A DNA stretch of 58,296 nucleotides from Pseudonocardia autotrophica (GTDB taxonomy: Bacteria > Actinomycetota > Actinomycetes > Mycobacteriales > Pseudonocardiaceae): contig NZ_JNYD01000034.1 in the NCBI RefSeq assembly GCF_000717175.1, forward strand, positions 1 to 58,296. The letters run 5' to 3'. Position numbers and translations under genes: made by a program. The notes under the pieces were generated by a model. It was not told the origin of the DNA and did not search any database. It saw only the letters and a list, made by a program, of their open reading frames with translations. This document shows, piece after piece, positions 8,312 to 16,727 of the stretch (positions are counted from its first letter, which is position 1; every line of letters starts with the position of its first letter).

Positions 8312-8467
8312 CCTCCCAGGATCCTTCGAGGTGGCCTTCCCACCAAGGGCCAATTCCCGCGCAGTGGCTGCGGCCGGGCGGCGGTCGGTGCGCACGTGGA
8401 ACAATCATGGCGAACGCGCGACTGGCGGCATACCGAGGATGGCAACGACCATCGGGGAGCTGACGTC

Positions 8468-8496
8468 CGCGGGGGTCGACCGCCTGGGCCCCCGCG
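8468..8496. promoter_or_regulatory. GC hairpin in the folD leader
   Basis: CGCGGGGG (8468-8475) pairs with CCCCCGCG (8489-8496) across 13 nt, ending 14 nt before the folD ATG. It might modulate translation, but GC-rich stems like this can arise by chance. The rest of 8312-8510 (divergent promoter region) shows nothing else I recognise. Confidence 0.25.
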
Positions 8497-8510
8497 TCAC
8501 GAGGGAACCC

Positions 8511-9368
8511 ATGACCGCACGACTGCTACCCGGCAAGCCCGTCGCCGATCGCGTCCTGGCCGACGTCACCGCCCGGGCGGACGCGCTGCGCGCCCGCGGC
8601 GTCACACCCAGCCTGGCCACGATCCTCGTCGGCGACGACGACGCCTCCGCCGGCTACATCCGCATCAAGCAGAAGCAGGCCGCCGAGCTCGGCATCGACT
8701 CGCCGCACACGCACCTGCCGCAGGACGCCACCCAGGAGCGGCTGGTCGCGGCCATCCGCGGCTACAACGACGACCCCGCGGTGCACGGCCTGCTGATCCA
8801 GTACCCGGTGCCCGGCCACCTCGACTACGACGCCGCGCTGGCCGAGATGGACCCGGACAAGGACGTCGACGGCATGCACCCGATGAACATGGGTCGCCTC
8901 GCCGTCGGCCTGCCCGGGCCGCTGCCCTGCACGCCCGCGGGCATCGAGGAGCTGCTGGCCTTCCACGAGATCCCGGTCTCCGGCCGCGAGGTCGTGATCC
9001 TCGGCCGCGGCGCCACCCTCGGCCGCCCGCTGGCGATGCTGCTCGCGCAGAAGCGGCCCACCGCCAACGCCGCGGTCACCGTGGTGCACACCGGCGTCCC
9101 GGACTGGGACCGGTACACCAGGCGCGCCGAGATCCTCATCGCCGCGGCCGGCGTCCCGGGCATCATCCAGCCGGAGCACGTGAAGCCGGGCGCGACCGTG
9201 ATCGGCGGCGGGGTCCGGTACTCCGGGAAGCGGCTGCTCCCGGACGTCGACGAGTCCTGCGCCGAGGTGGCCGGCGCCATCACCCCGCGGGTGGGCGGGG
9301 TGGGCCCCACCACCGTCGCCATGCTCTTCCGCAACGTCATCACGGCCGCGGAGAAGGCGACCAAGTGA
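8511..9368 (+). CDS. folD: Bifunctional methylene-THF dehydrogenase/cyclohydrolase
   Basis: A 285-aa cytosolic enzyme interconverting 5,10-methylene-, methenyl- and 10-formyl-tetrahydrofolate with NADP+. Conserved segments: YIRIKQKQAAELGI with the catalytic lysine, QYPVPGHLD, DKDVDGMHPMNMG, and the cofactor loop ILGRGATLGRP. The usual TPVPGGVGPMT reads TPRVGGVGPTT. Length equals the family norm. ATG 8511 has a GAGGG ribosome-binding site 5 nt upstream; the longer open frame upstream is non-conserved. Its stop is followed 4 nt later by repeat copy 2. Confidence 0.97.
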   Translation: MTARLLPGKPVADRVLADVTARADALRARGVTPSLATILVGDDDASAGYIRIKQKQAAELGIDSPHTHLPQDATQERLVAAIRGYNDDPAVHGLLIQYPVPGHLDYDAALAEMDPDKDVDGMHPMNMGRLAVGLPGPLPCTPAGIEELLAFHEIPVSGREVVILGRGATLGRPLAMLLAQKRPTANAAVTVVHTGVPDWDRYTRRAEILIAAAGVPGIIQPEHVKPGATVIGGGVRYSGKRLLPDVDESCAEVAGAITPRVGGVGPTTVAMLFRNVITAAEKATK

Positions 9369-9372
9369 CCCC

Positions 9373-9412
9373 GTGAGTGGCGATAGTCGCTATGGCGACT
9401 ATCGCCACTCAC
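9373..9412. repeat. 40-bp stop-codon-linked palindrome, copy 2
   Basis: Arms GTGAGTGGCGATAGTCGC (9373-9390) and 9395-9412 are perfect 18-bp inverted repeats around TATG. It starts exactly 4 nt after the folD TGA and lies between two genes on the same strand, so here it cannot be explained as a shared convergent terminator. Next downstream is the MerR-type promoter of the ABC exporter. Confidence 0.9.
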
Positions 9413-9477
9413 GAGGGGTTGTGCCTGCGGATCCGCGCCGGTCCGCCCAGGACGTCCGAACCGTGGATCAGCGACGC

Positions 9478-9508
9478 TTGACCTGTAGTTCACTTCAGGT
9501 TCTACCGT
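9478..9508 (+). promoter_or_regulatory. MerR-type promoter with 19-bp spacer, leaderless start
   Basis: -35 TTGACC (9478-9483) and -10 TACCGT (9503-9508) are 19 bp apart, the long spacer of MerR-family-activated promoters. The spacer is filled by the dyad ACCTGTAGTTCACTTCAGGT (9481-9500), pattern ACCTGnAGTnnACTnCAGGT. The -10 ends 6 nt before the ATG, so transcription should begin at the start codon. No MerR gene lies in the window; the activator must be elsewhere. Confidence 0.75.
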
Positions 9509-9514
9509 CCCCTC

Positions 9515-11386
9515 ATGGACGTGAACACCTGGAGCGCCCTGCGCACCGCCTCCCGCGAGCGGGAAGAGACGCGGGCGCCGGTGCCCGTCACGCTGCGACG
9601 GATCGCGGGGTTCGCGCGGCCGCACAAGCGGCGGATCGCCGCGTTCGTGCTGCTCAGTGTGGCGGGGGCGGTGCTGACCGTCGTCACGCCGCTGCTCGCC
9701 GGGCGGGTGGTCGACGCGATCGACGCCCGGGAGGGGCTCCGGGTCGTCGGCGGGCTGGCCGGGTTGATCGCCGTCGTCGCGGTCGCCGAGGCCGGGCTGG
9801 GGCTGCTCACCCGCTGGTTCTCCGCGACGATCGGCGAGGGCCTGATCCTGCAGCTGCGCACGGCGGTGTTCGACCACGTGCAGCGCATGCCGGTCGCGTT
9901 CTTCACCCGCACCCGCACGGGCGCGCTGGTCAGCCGCCTGAACAACGACGTGCTGGGCGCGCAGCGGGCTTTCAGCGACACGCTGTCCGGGGTGGTCGGC
10001 AACGTCGTGACGCTGGTGCTGACGCTCGCGGTGATGCTGAGCATCTCGTGGCAGGTCACGCTGCTCGCGCTGGTCCTGCTGCCGGTGTTCGTGGTGCCGG
10101 CGCGGCGGATGGGCTCGCGGCTCGCCCGGCTGCAGCGCGAGGCCGCGGACCACAACGCCGCGATGAGCACGCAGATGACCGAGCGGTTCTCCGCACCCGG
10201 CGCCACGCTCGTCAAGCTGTTCGGCCGGCCTGCGGAGGAGTCGGCGGAGTTCGCCTCGCGGGCCGGGCGCGTGCGCGACATCGGCGTGCGCTCGGCGATG
10301 GTGCAGTGGGTGTTCGTGACGGCGTTGACGCTGGTCTCGGCCCTGGCGCTCGCACTGGTCTACGGCGTCGGCGGCGGGCTCGCGCTCGGCGGGATGTTGG
10401 CGCCGGGCGCGGTCGTGTCCCTCGCGATGCTCCTGACCAGGCTCTACGCGCCCCTGACCGCGCTGGCCGGAGCCCGGGTCGAGGCGATGGGCGCGGTCGT
10501 CAGCTTCGAGCGGGTCTTCGAGGTGCTGGACCTGGAGCCGGCGATCCAGGACCCCGACGAGCCGCGCGCGCTGCCGGCCGGGCCGCTCGACGTCCGGTTC
10601 GACCACGTCGACTTCGCCTACCCGGCCGCGGCGCGGGTGTCGCTGGCCTCGCTGGAGGAGGTCGCGACGCTCGACGCCCGCGGGGGCGACACCGTGCTGC
10701 ACGACGTCTCGTTCACCGTCCCCGCCGGCTCGCTGACCGCGCTGGTCGGCAGCTCCGGCGCCGGCAAGTCGACGATCGCGCAGCTGCTCGCCCGGCTCTA
10801 CGACGTCGACGGCGGCACGGTGTCGGTCGGCGCGGTCGACGTCCGGGACGTGCGGGCCGCGGACCTGCACGGCGACGTCGGGTTCGTGACCCAGGACGGC
10901 CACCTCTTCCACGACACGATCCGCGCGAACCTACTGCTGGCCGCGCCGGGGGCGAGCGAGGACGAGCTGTGGTCGGCGTTGCGGCGGGCCCGGCTCGGCG
11001 CGCTGGTCGCGACACTGCCGGACGGGCTGGACACCGTCGTCGGCGAGCGGGGCTACCGGCTCTCCGGCGGGGAGCGGCAGCGGCTGACGATCGCGCGGCT
11101 GCTGCTCGCCAAGCCGCGGATCGTGGTGCTCGACGAGGCCACGGCCAGCCTCGACTCCACCTCCGAGGCGGCGGTGCAGGCCGCGCTGGCCGAGGCGCTC
11201 GACGGGCGGACGGCGCTGGTGATCGCGCACCGGCTGTCCACGGTGCGCGACGCGGACCAGATCCTCGTCGTCGAGCAGGGACGGATCGCGGAGCGCGGCA
11301 CGCACGAGCAGCTCCTGGCGCGGTCCGGCCGCTACGCCGAGCTCTACCGCACCCAGTTCGACGAGCCCGTCGAGACGGCGGCCTGA
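9515..11386 (+). CDS. ABC exporter, fused TMD-NBD half transporter
   Basis: A 623-aa type IV ABC exporter. A six-helix membrane domain (about 25-320) includes the coupling region VAFFTRTRTGALVSRLNNDV. The ATPase domain (about 355-615) has Walker A GSSGAGKST, Q-loop VTQDGHLF, signature LSGGERQRL, Walker B IVVLDEATASLD and the H-loop AHRLST. An insert of about 25 residues lies between the A-loop region (DFAYP) and Walker A. Probably works as a homodimer exporting a drug or lipid. ATG 9515 has no ribosome-binding site but follows a -10 by 6 nt. MerR-type promoters often control drug or redox-stress exporters, which fits an inducible efflux role. Confidence 0.93.
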   Translation: MDVNTWSALRTASREREETRAPVPVTLRRIAGFARPHKRRIAAFVLLSVAGAVLTVVTPLLAGRVVDAIDAREGLRVVGGLAGLIAVVAVAEAGLGLLTRWFSATIGEGLILQLRTAVFDHVQRMPVAFFTRTRTGALVSRLNNDVLGAQRAFSDTLSGVVGNVVTLVLTLAVMLSISWQVTLLALVLLPVFVVPARRMGSRLARLQREAADHNAAMSTQMTERFSAPGATLVKLFGRPAEESAEFASRAGRVRDIGVRSAMVQWVFVTALTLVSALALALVYGVGGGLALGGMLAPGAVVSLAMLLTRLYAPLTALAGARVEAMGAVVSFERVFEVLDLEPAIQDPDEPRALPAGPLDVRFDHVDFAYPAAARVSLASLEEVATLDARGGDTVLHDVSFTVPAGSLTALVGSSGAGKSTIAQLLARLYDVDGGTVSVGAVDVRDVRAADLHGDVGFVTQDGHLFHDTIRANLLLAAPGASEDELWSALRRARLGALVATLPDGLDTVVGERGYRLSGGERQRLTIARLLLAKPRIVVLDEATASLDSTSEAAVQAALAEALDGRTALVIAHRLSTVRDADQILVVEQGRIAERGTHEQLLARSGRYAELYRTQFDEPVETAA

Positions 11387-11397
11387 CCGTGGTGGGT

Positions 11398-11415
11398 GCG
11401 ACTACCGCTGCTCAC
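11398..11415. repeat. Degenerate half-copy of the 40-bp palindrome (tentative)
   Basis: Read on the minus strand, 11415-11398 is GTGAGCAGCGGTAGTCGC, matching 15 of 18 bases of the palindrome arm. The second arm is absent. It lies at the 3' end of the GntR/TetR gene and contains that gene's TAG stop (11402-11404). Possibly a decayed copy; chance resemblance is possible. Confidence 0.35.
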
Positions 11416-12286
11416 GGGGAAGCAGGGCCGCGATGCCGTCGAGCATCCTCGCCAGGCCGGTCTCGAAGATCGTGTCCAGGTCGAAGCCCGTGTCGGTCCG
11501 GAGGAACACCCGGACCGCGTTCGGGAAGGCACCGGATTCCATGAGCGCGCGGTTCTCGGTCTCGCGGGCGCGGATCCACTGCCAGAGCGTCAGGCCCGTC
11601 TCGGCCTCCTCCCGCGCCTCGGCCTCGAGGCTCGCGGCGGAGCCGTGCACGTACCCGAACAGGGCGAGGTGCAGCCGGAAGATCGTGGGGTCGTCGAGGC
11701 CGAGGCCGGTGAGGGCACGCAGGTTCCACTCCGAGTACGGCATCTGGTTCGGCCCGGCGTAGGGCCGGGTCATCGACGTCGTGCGGGCCACCCAGGGATG
11801 CCGGCGGTACAGCGCCCACAAAGACCGCAGGGAGACCTCCAGCTGCGCCCGCCACCCCGGCGGCGGGACCGGGGGCAGCGGGAACTCGCCGAAAACGGCG
11901 TCGCGCATCAGCAGGAGCAGTTCCTCCTTGCCGGGCACGTGCCGGTACAGCGACATCGCCCCGGTCCCCAGCTCCGCGGCGACCCGGCGCATGGACAGTG
12001 CGTCGATGCCCTCGGCGTCGGCGATCCGGATCGCGGCGCGCAGGATCCGCCCGCGGCCGAGCTCGGGCTCCGGCTCCGCCACTCCGCCCGCGACGACCGT
12101 CCCGACGCCGGGCAGCACCCGGACGAGCCCCTCCTGCCGTAGCGCCGCGATCACCTTGCTCGCCGTGGCCATCGCGACGCCGAACTCCGCGACGATCTGC
12201 CGGGTCGACGGGATCCGGTCGCCCGGAGCCAGGTCGCCGGCGGTGATCCGGGCCCGGATGACCTCGACGACCTCCGTGTACGCCAC
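11402..12286 (-). CDS. GntR/TetR hybrid transcriptional regulator
   Basis: A 294-aa regulator. Residues about 1-70 form a GntR winged helix (PGDRIPSTRQIVAEFGVAMATASKVIAALRQEGLVRVLPGVGTVV). It is followed by a TetR-like helix-turn-helix (ADAEGIDALSMRRVAAELGTGAMSLYRHVPGKEELLLLM) and a TetR C-terminal ligand domain, a known actinobacterial combination with two DNA-binding modules. GTG at 12284-12286 is chosen because GGGGGAGG precedes it by 4-5 nt; frames starting further upstream would overlap the likely operator. Divergent from the flavin monooxygenase it probably represses. Confidence 0.88.
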   Translation of the reverse strand: MAYTEVVEVIRARITAGDLAPGDRIPSTRQIVAEFGVAMATASKVIAALRQEGLVRVLPGVGTVVAGGVAEPEPELGRGRILRAAIRIADAEGIDALSMRRVAAELGTGAMSLYRHVPGKEELLLLMRDAVFGEFPLPPVPPPGWRAQLEVSLRSLWALYRRHPWVARTTSMTRPYAGPNQMPYSEWNLRALTGLGLDDPTIFRLHLALFGYVHGSAASLEAEAREEAETGLTLWQWIRARETENRALMESGAFPNAVRVFLRTDTGFDLDTIFETGLARMLDGIAALLPREQR

Positions 12287-12304
12287 GTGCCCTCCCCCGC
12301 ACCC

Positions 12305-12336
12305 AGTGCACTCCGGGTGCACCACGAAGGTGCACT
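12305..12336. promoter_or_regulatory. Triple GTGCAC operator between regulator and monooxygenase
   Basis: Three palindromic GTGCAC cores occur at 12306-12311 (AGTGCACT), 12317-12322 (GGTGCACC) and 12330-12335 (GGTGCACT), with centres 11 and 13 bp apart, about one helical turn. The cluster is in the divergent gap. It is the best candidate binding site for the adjacent two-HTH regulator. Confidence 0.6.
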
Positions 12337-12436
12337 AGAGCGCGTTCCGCCATCCGATCGTATCCGCAGCGAGAAGCATTGAGAACACCTGCGTACGCCG
12401 TACCTTCAGTGCATCAGCACCAAGGAGGTACGCACC

Positions 12437-13663
12437 ATGACCCGCACCGTCCTCATCTCGGGGGCCGGGATCGCCGGCCCCGCCCTCGCCTACTGGCTGG
12501 AGCGGCGCGGCGTCGCCGTGACCGTCGTCGAGAGCGCCCCGGCCCCGCGCCCGGGCGGCCAGACCGTCGACCTGCGGGGTGCCGGGCGCACCGTCGTCGA
12601 GCGGATGGGGCTCATGCCCGCCGTGCGCGCCGCGTGCATGGACCAGGAGGGCCTCGCGTACGTCGACGCGACCGGGCGGCACCTCGCCGAGATGCGGGTC
12701 GCGGACCTCGGCGGCGACGGCATCGTCAGCGAGTACGAGATCCTCCGGGGCGACCTGTCCCGGATCCTCCTCGGGGCGACGACCGCGGAGTACCTCTGGG
12801 GCGTGCGGGTGACCGCGCTCGACGACGGGCCGGACGGCGTCGCCGTGACCTTCTCCGACGGCGGGACGCGCACGTTCGACCTGGTGGTGGGGGCGGACGG
12901 ACCGCACTCCGGGATCCGGTGGCTCGCGTTCGGGCCGGAGGAGGAGTTCGTGCGGCCCGTCGGCGGCTACACGGCCTGGTTCACGGCGCCGGACCCGGTC
13001 GGCCTCGACGGCTGGTACGAGATGTACAACGAGCCCGGCCGCGTCGCGTCGATCCGCCCGGACAGCACGCCCGGCCGTGCGAAGGCGGGGCTGTCGTTCC
13101 TCTCCGAGCCGCTGGAGTACGACCGCCGCGACCTCGCCGCCCAGCGCGCGATCGTCGCCGAGCGGATGCGCGGCACGGGCTGGGTCGCCCCACAGCTGCT
13201 GGCCGCCATGGAGACCGCCGACGACTTCTACCTCGACCTGGTCGCCCAGGTCCGGATGGACCGCTGGAGCACGGGCCGGGTCGCCCTCGTCGGCGACGCC
13301 GGCTACGCCCCCTGCCCGCTCACCGGTATGGGCACGAGCCTGGCCCTGGTCGGGGCGTACGTGCTGGCCGGCGAGCTGGGCCGGCACGCCTCGCACGAGG
13401 CCGCCTTCGCCGCCTACGAGGAGCGGATGCGCCCGTACGTCACGCAGGGCCAGGTGCTGCCGCCCGGCGGCATTCGCGGCTACGCGCCGCACAGCCGGGC
13501 CGCGATCCGCAACCGCATCTGGACGATGAAGCTCATGGTCAGCCGACCGCTGCGGGGGCTCGCGCGCCGGCTGTTCTTCACCCGGGCCGAGGCGATCGAC
13601 CTGCCGGACTACGACGCGGACCGCGACGACCGCGCGGTCACCGCCGGAAGTCGTCCGGCGTGA
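12437..13663 (+). CDS. FAD-dependent monooxygenase (class A, TetX-like)
   Basis: A 408-aa flavoprotein hydroxylase. Rossmann GAGIAGPALAYWL is near the N terminus (about 8-20), the DG/GADGPHSGIR motif is mid-protein, and the FAD ribityl motif is LVGDAGYAPCPLTGMGTSLAL. This is the NAD(P)H-dependent aromatic hydroxylase/TetX layout; likely role is hydroxylation of an aromatic antibiotic or xenobiotic. ATG 12437 has AAGGAGG 8 nt upstream. Divergent from the GntR/TetR fusion, so likely its induced target. The last 26 bp overlap the 3' end of the convergent BFN gene. Confidence 0.9.
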   Translation: MTRTVLISGAGIAGPALAYWLERRGVAVTVVESAPAPRPGGQTVDLRGAGRTVVERMGLMPAVRAACMDQEGLAYVDATGRHLAEMRVADLGGDGIVSEYEILRGDLSRILLGATTAEYLWGVRVTALDDGPDGVAVTFSDGGTRTFDLVVGADGPHSGIRWLAFGPEEEFVRPVGGYTAWFTAPDPVGLDGWYEMYNEPGRVASIRPDSTPGRAKAGLSFLSEPLEYDRRDLAAQRAIVAERMRGTGWVAPQLLAAMETADDFYLDLVAQVRMDRWSTGRVALVGDAGYAPCPLTGMGTSLALVGAYVLAGELGRHASHEAAFAAYEERMRPYVTQGQVLPPGGIRGYAPHSRAAIRNRIWTMKLMVSRPLRGLARRLFFTRAEAIDLPDYDADRDDRAVTAGSRPA

Positions 13664-14150
13664 CGTCGTCGAGGAACTCCCGGAACTCCCGCAGCTGCTC
13701 GTGGGGCGGCGCGTCGGTGCCGTCGGGGAACACCTCGGAGGTGTCCTGCCCGACCTCGTCGAGGATGGCGTCGGCCACCCCGATCGCCAGCCCCTCGCGC
13801 ACCGCGACGGCGAGCGCGTCGCTGGGCCGGACCTTCACCCGCACCTCGGCCGCGGCCTCGTCGCGCAGCACGAGCTCGGCGGTGTAGACGCCGTCGACCA
13901 GGTCGGTGATCTCCGCGCCGGTGAGGCGGGCGCCGAGCGCTCCGACGAGCGGGACCAGCACGTCCTGCACGAGGGCGGTCTCGCCGGCGGCCGGGTCGCC
14001 GCCCTCGCGCGGGCCCACCGCGATCACCTCGGCCTGCTGCGGCCGCAGGAAGATCGGTACGCACCGTTCCCCGTCGACCTCGCCGAGCACCAGCACCGGT
14101 TGCCGGCTCCGCGCATGGACGACGAGCCGGAGCACCTGCATCGCGCGCAT
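13638..14150 (-). CDS. Bifunctional nuclease family protein (BFN/DUF151)
   Basis: A 170-aa protein of the BFN family. The core reads QPVLVLGEVDGERCVPIFLRPQQAEVIA, followed by LVQDVLVPLVGALGARLTGAEITDLVDGVYTAEL and VKVRPSDALAVAVREG, the standard DUF151 order. Plant homologues degrade RNA and DNA; the bacterial role is unsettled. ATG at 14148-14150 gives the family's usual N terminus (MRAMQVLRLVVH). A GTG seven codons upstream (14169-14171) with a GGGGG ribosome-binding site is an alternative. Confidence 0.88.
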   Translation of the reverse strand: MRAMQVLRLVVHARSRQPVLVLGEVDGERCVPIFLRPQQAEVIAVGPREGGDPAAGETALVQDVLVPLVGALGARLTGAEITDLVDGVYTAELVLRDEAAAEVRVKVRPSDALAVAVREGLAIGVADAILDEVGQDTSEVFPDGTDAPPHEQLREFREFLDDVTPDDFRR

Positions 14151-14259
14151 CCATCCAGTGTGCTGGATCACATGCGGACCCCCTGTCTCAGATCGAGACT
14201 GCTCACGACCCGGCGCCGTACCTGCTAACGAGACGGGCGACGGGCGCGAGCCCGGACGT

Positions 14260-15384
14260 GTGAGCCAGCGGACCGCGCAGGTCGTCTCCCAGGCCAGGGC
14301 GGTCGCCGACGCCTGGTCCGCGCCCGGTGCCCCGGCGAGCTGGTGGCTCACCGCCGCCCTGCTCCGCGGCATCGCCGACGACGAGGTGCTGCTCGGGATC
14401 GCGGCCGACCTCCCGCCCGACCGCCAGCCCGCCCTGCTGTTGTCCGCCGCGGTCCGGAAGCTCGCCGTCGAGCGCGGCGGTGACCTCGCCCGCTACTTCC
14501 CGGTGCCCGGCGAACCGCAGCCCGCGCAGGACGCCGGCTTCACCCCCGCGCTCGCCGCCTTCGCCCGCGCCGAACGGGAGGAGCTCGCGCGGTTGTGCGC
14601 GGGACACCGCTACCAGATGACCGAGGTCGCGCGGTGCCTCGACGTGCTCCCGGCGCTGGCCGTGGTCGCCGCCGAGGACCCCCGTCCGCTCGCCCTGGTC
14701 GACCTCGGCACGGGAGCCGGGCTGGGCCTGCGCCCCGACCGCTACGCCTATTGCTACCGGCTGCCGGACGGCCGCGAGCTGCGCTGCGGAGCGGGCCCGT
14801 TGGAGCTGTCCTGCGAGGTCCGCGGGGGGACGCCGCCGGTCCCGCCGCAGCCGCCGGTGATCACCGCCCGGGTGGGCGTCGACGTCGAGCCGCACGACCT
14901 CGCCGACCCCGCCACCCGGACCTGGCTGGCCGCCTGCGTGCCGCCCGAGGCCGGCGCCGTGTCCCGGTTCGCCACCGCGACCGACCTCGCACTGGCGGAC
15001 CCGGAGCCGATCGTGCGCGGGGACGTCGTCGACGTGCTGGTCGACGTCGTCAGCGGGCTGCCGTCGGACGCGCTGGTGTGCCTCGTGGACACGTACGTGC
15101 ACGTCTTCCTCGGGCCGGAACGGCTGGCCGCGTTCGGCGACGCGCTCGCCCGGGCCGGCCGGGACCTCGAGTGGATCTCGGTCGACCCGCTGGTCCCGCT
15201 GGGACCGGAGGCCCGCAGCACGGTCCAGGGTCTGGCCGTGCCGGACCACTGGATCGCGGAGAACCGCGAGGGCGGGGTGTTCGGGGTGATCGGGCGGGTC
15301 TCGGTGCGCGACGGCGAGCGGCGCGGCACGGTCCTCGGCCGCGCCCACCCGAGCGCGGCCTGGCTGGAATGGCTGCCGGGCTGA
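14260..15384 (+). CDS. DUF2332 family protein
   Basis: A 374-aa protein of the actinobacterial DUF2332 family: an N-terminal helical part with FARAEREELARLC, a central LVDLGTGAGLGLRPDRYAYCYR segment resembling a methyltransferase glycine loop, and a C-terminal domain with DTYVHVFLGPERL and WISVDPL. Molecular function is unknown. GTG at 14260 begins MSQRTAQVVSQA. No clear ribosome-binding site. Divergent from the BFN gene. Confidence 0.85.
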   Translation: MSQRTAQVVSQARAVADAWSAPGAPASWWLTAALLRGIADDEVLLGIAADLPPDRQPALLLSAAVRKLAVERGGDLARYFPVPGEPQPAQDAGFTPALAAFARAEREELARLCAGHRYQMTEVARCLDVLPALAVVAAEDPRPLALVDLGTGAGLGLRPDRYAYCYRLPDGRELRCGAGPLELSCEVRGGTPPVPPQPPVITARVGVDVEPHDLADPATRTWLAACVPPEAGAVSRFATATDLALADPEPIVRGDVVDVLVDVVSGLPSDALVCLVDTYVHVFLGPERLAAFGDALARAGRDLEWISVDPLVPLGPEARSTVQGLAVPDHWIAENREGGVFGVIGRVSVRDGERRGTVLGRAHPSAAWLEWLPG

Positions 15385-15437
15385 CGTCCGACCGCCGCCC
15401 GGCCGGAACGGACTCCCGGCCCGACGCCTGATCGGGT

Positions 15438-15443
15438 TACGGT
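15438..15443 (+). promoter_or_regulatory. -10 element of leaderless MFS gene
   Basis: TACGGT ends 6 nt before the GTG at 15450, and no ribosome-binding site precedes it. No convincing -35 is visible. Confidence 0.5.
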
Positions 15444-15449
15444 GCCCGG

Positions 15450-16727
15450 GTGCGGGGACGAGGGCGTCACGCGGTGCCGGGCTGGGCCGCCCTGTGGTTC
15501 GTGGTCTTCGCCGTGGCCTACGGCACGAACGTCCCCACCCCTTTGCTGCTGCACTACCGCGCGACGCTCGGGTTCTCGCCGACCGCGCTGACCACGGCGT
15601 TCGGGGTGTACGCCGCCGGGCTCGTGCCGGCCCTGCTGCTCGCCGGACCGTGGTCGGACGCGGTCGGCCGGCGACGGGTGGTCGTCCCGTTCGTGGCGCT
15701 CGCGCTGGTCACCACGCTGGCCTTCCTCGCCGTACCCGCGGCGCCGTGGGTGCTGTTCGCGGGGCGGTTCCTGCAGGGCGCGGTGTCGGGGGTCGTGTTC
15801 AGCGTGGGCACGGCCTGGCTGGGCGAGCTGATGTCGACGACCGGCGACGGCGGCGCCCGGGCCGCCCGGCTGACCGCGGTCGCCCTGGGCGGCGGCTGGG
15901 CGCTCGGGCCGCTGGTGTCCGGGCTGCTCGGGCAGTGGGCGCGCGGGCCCGCGGTGCTGCCCTACCTCGTGCACGTCGCCCTGATGCTGCCCGCGCTCGC
16001 GCTGCTGCCGCGCGTACCGGAGACGCTGGCGCCCGAGCACCGGCGGACCGGCGGCCCGCTGGTGAACCTCGGGGTCCCGCCGGGCTCCGGGCGGGCCTTC
16101 GGGCTGGTGGTCGCGCCGATCGCGATCGGGGTGTTCGCCTTCGCCGCGACCGCGGTCAACGTGCTGCCGCTGGAGCTGGAGCCGGTCATGCCCGGGATCG
16201 GCGTGGCCGTCACCGGGCTGGTGGCGGGGCTGACGATGGGGACCGGCGTGGTCGTCCAGCCGCTGGTCCGCCGCCTCGGGACGACGTGGGCCGGCGCGAT
16301 CGCCCTGGCGCTCGGCGCGGCCGGCATCGCCCTCGGGCTGCTGGCCGACCTCACCGGGGCGTGGCCGCTGGTCGTGCCCGTGTCCGTCCTGCTCGGCCTC
16401 GCCTACGGGATCTGCCTCGCGACCGGCCTCACGCTCGTCGCGCGCCTGGCCGACCCGGCCGCCCGCGGCGCCCTCACCGGCACCTTCTACGCGTGCTCCT
16501 ACCTGGGCTTCTTCGTGCCCGTGCTGCTCGCGGTCGTGGGCGGCGGGCACGGCTTCGTCCCCGGTCTCGCCGGGCTCGCGGTGGTGTCCGTGCTGGCCGC
16601 GGCCTGGCTGGCGACCCCGGCCGCGCGGGCGCTCGTCACCCCACGGCCGTCTCCCACCCCGCCGGAGCGTCCCGCGCCGCGAGGGCCCGCCGCGCCGCAC
16701 CCGGCGGCTCCCCCACCACCCGGGTGA
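15450..16727 (+). CDS. MFS transporter
   Basis: A 425-aa 12-TM major facilitator. Motif A-like GPWSDAVGRRRVVVP follows TM2, and FLQGAVSGVVFS lies in TM4. Drug:proton antiporter type; substrate unknown. After TM12 the protein continues with a Pro/Ala-rich tail of about 35 residues, coded antisense to the last 92 bp of the convergent AraC gene. The tail is low-complexity and probably not conserved, which suggests stop-codon loss and extension into the neighbour. Confidence 0.88.
   Translation: MRGRGRHAVPGWAALWFVVFAVAYGTNVPTPLLLHYRATLGFSPTALTTAFGVYAAGLVPALLLAGPWSDAVGRRRVVVPFVALALVTTLAFLAVPAAPWVLFAGRFLQGAVSGVVFSVGTAWLGELMSTTGDGGARAARLTAVALGGGWALGPLVSGLLGQWARGPAVLPYLVHVALMLPALALLPRVPETLAPEHRRTGGPLVNLGVPPGSGRAFGLVVAPIAIGVFAFAATAVNVLPLELEPVMPGIGVAVTGLVAGLTMGTGVVVQPLVRRLGTTWAGAIALALGAAGIALGLLADLTGAWPLVVPVSVLLGLAYGICLATGLTLVARLADPAARGALTGTFYACSYLGFFVPVLLAVVGGGHGFVPGLAGLAVVSVLAAAWLATPAARALVTPRPSPTPPERPAPRGPAAPHPAAPPPPG

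Noticed and set aside
9515..11386. Unrelated plus and minus open frames of 500-700 codons around the ABC exporter and elsewhere
   Set aside because: In DNA of this GC content stop codons are rare in all frames; these frames are Arg/Gly/Pro/Ala-rich without motifs and lie opposite or within clearly recognisable genes.
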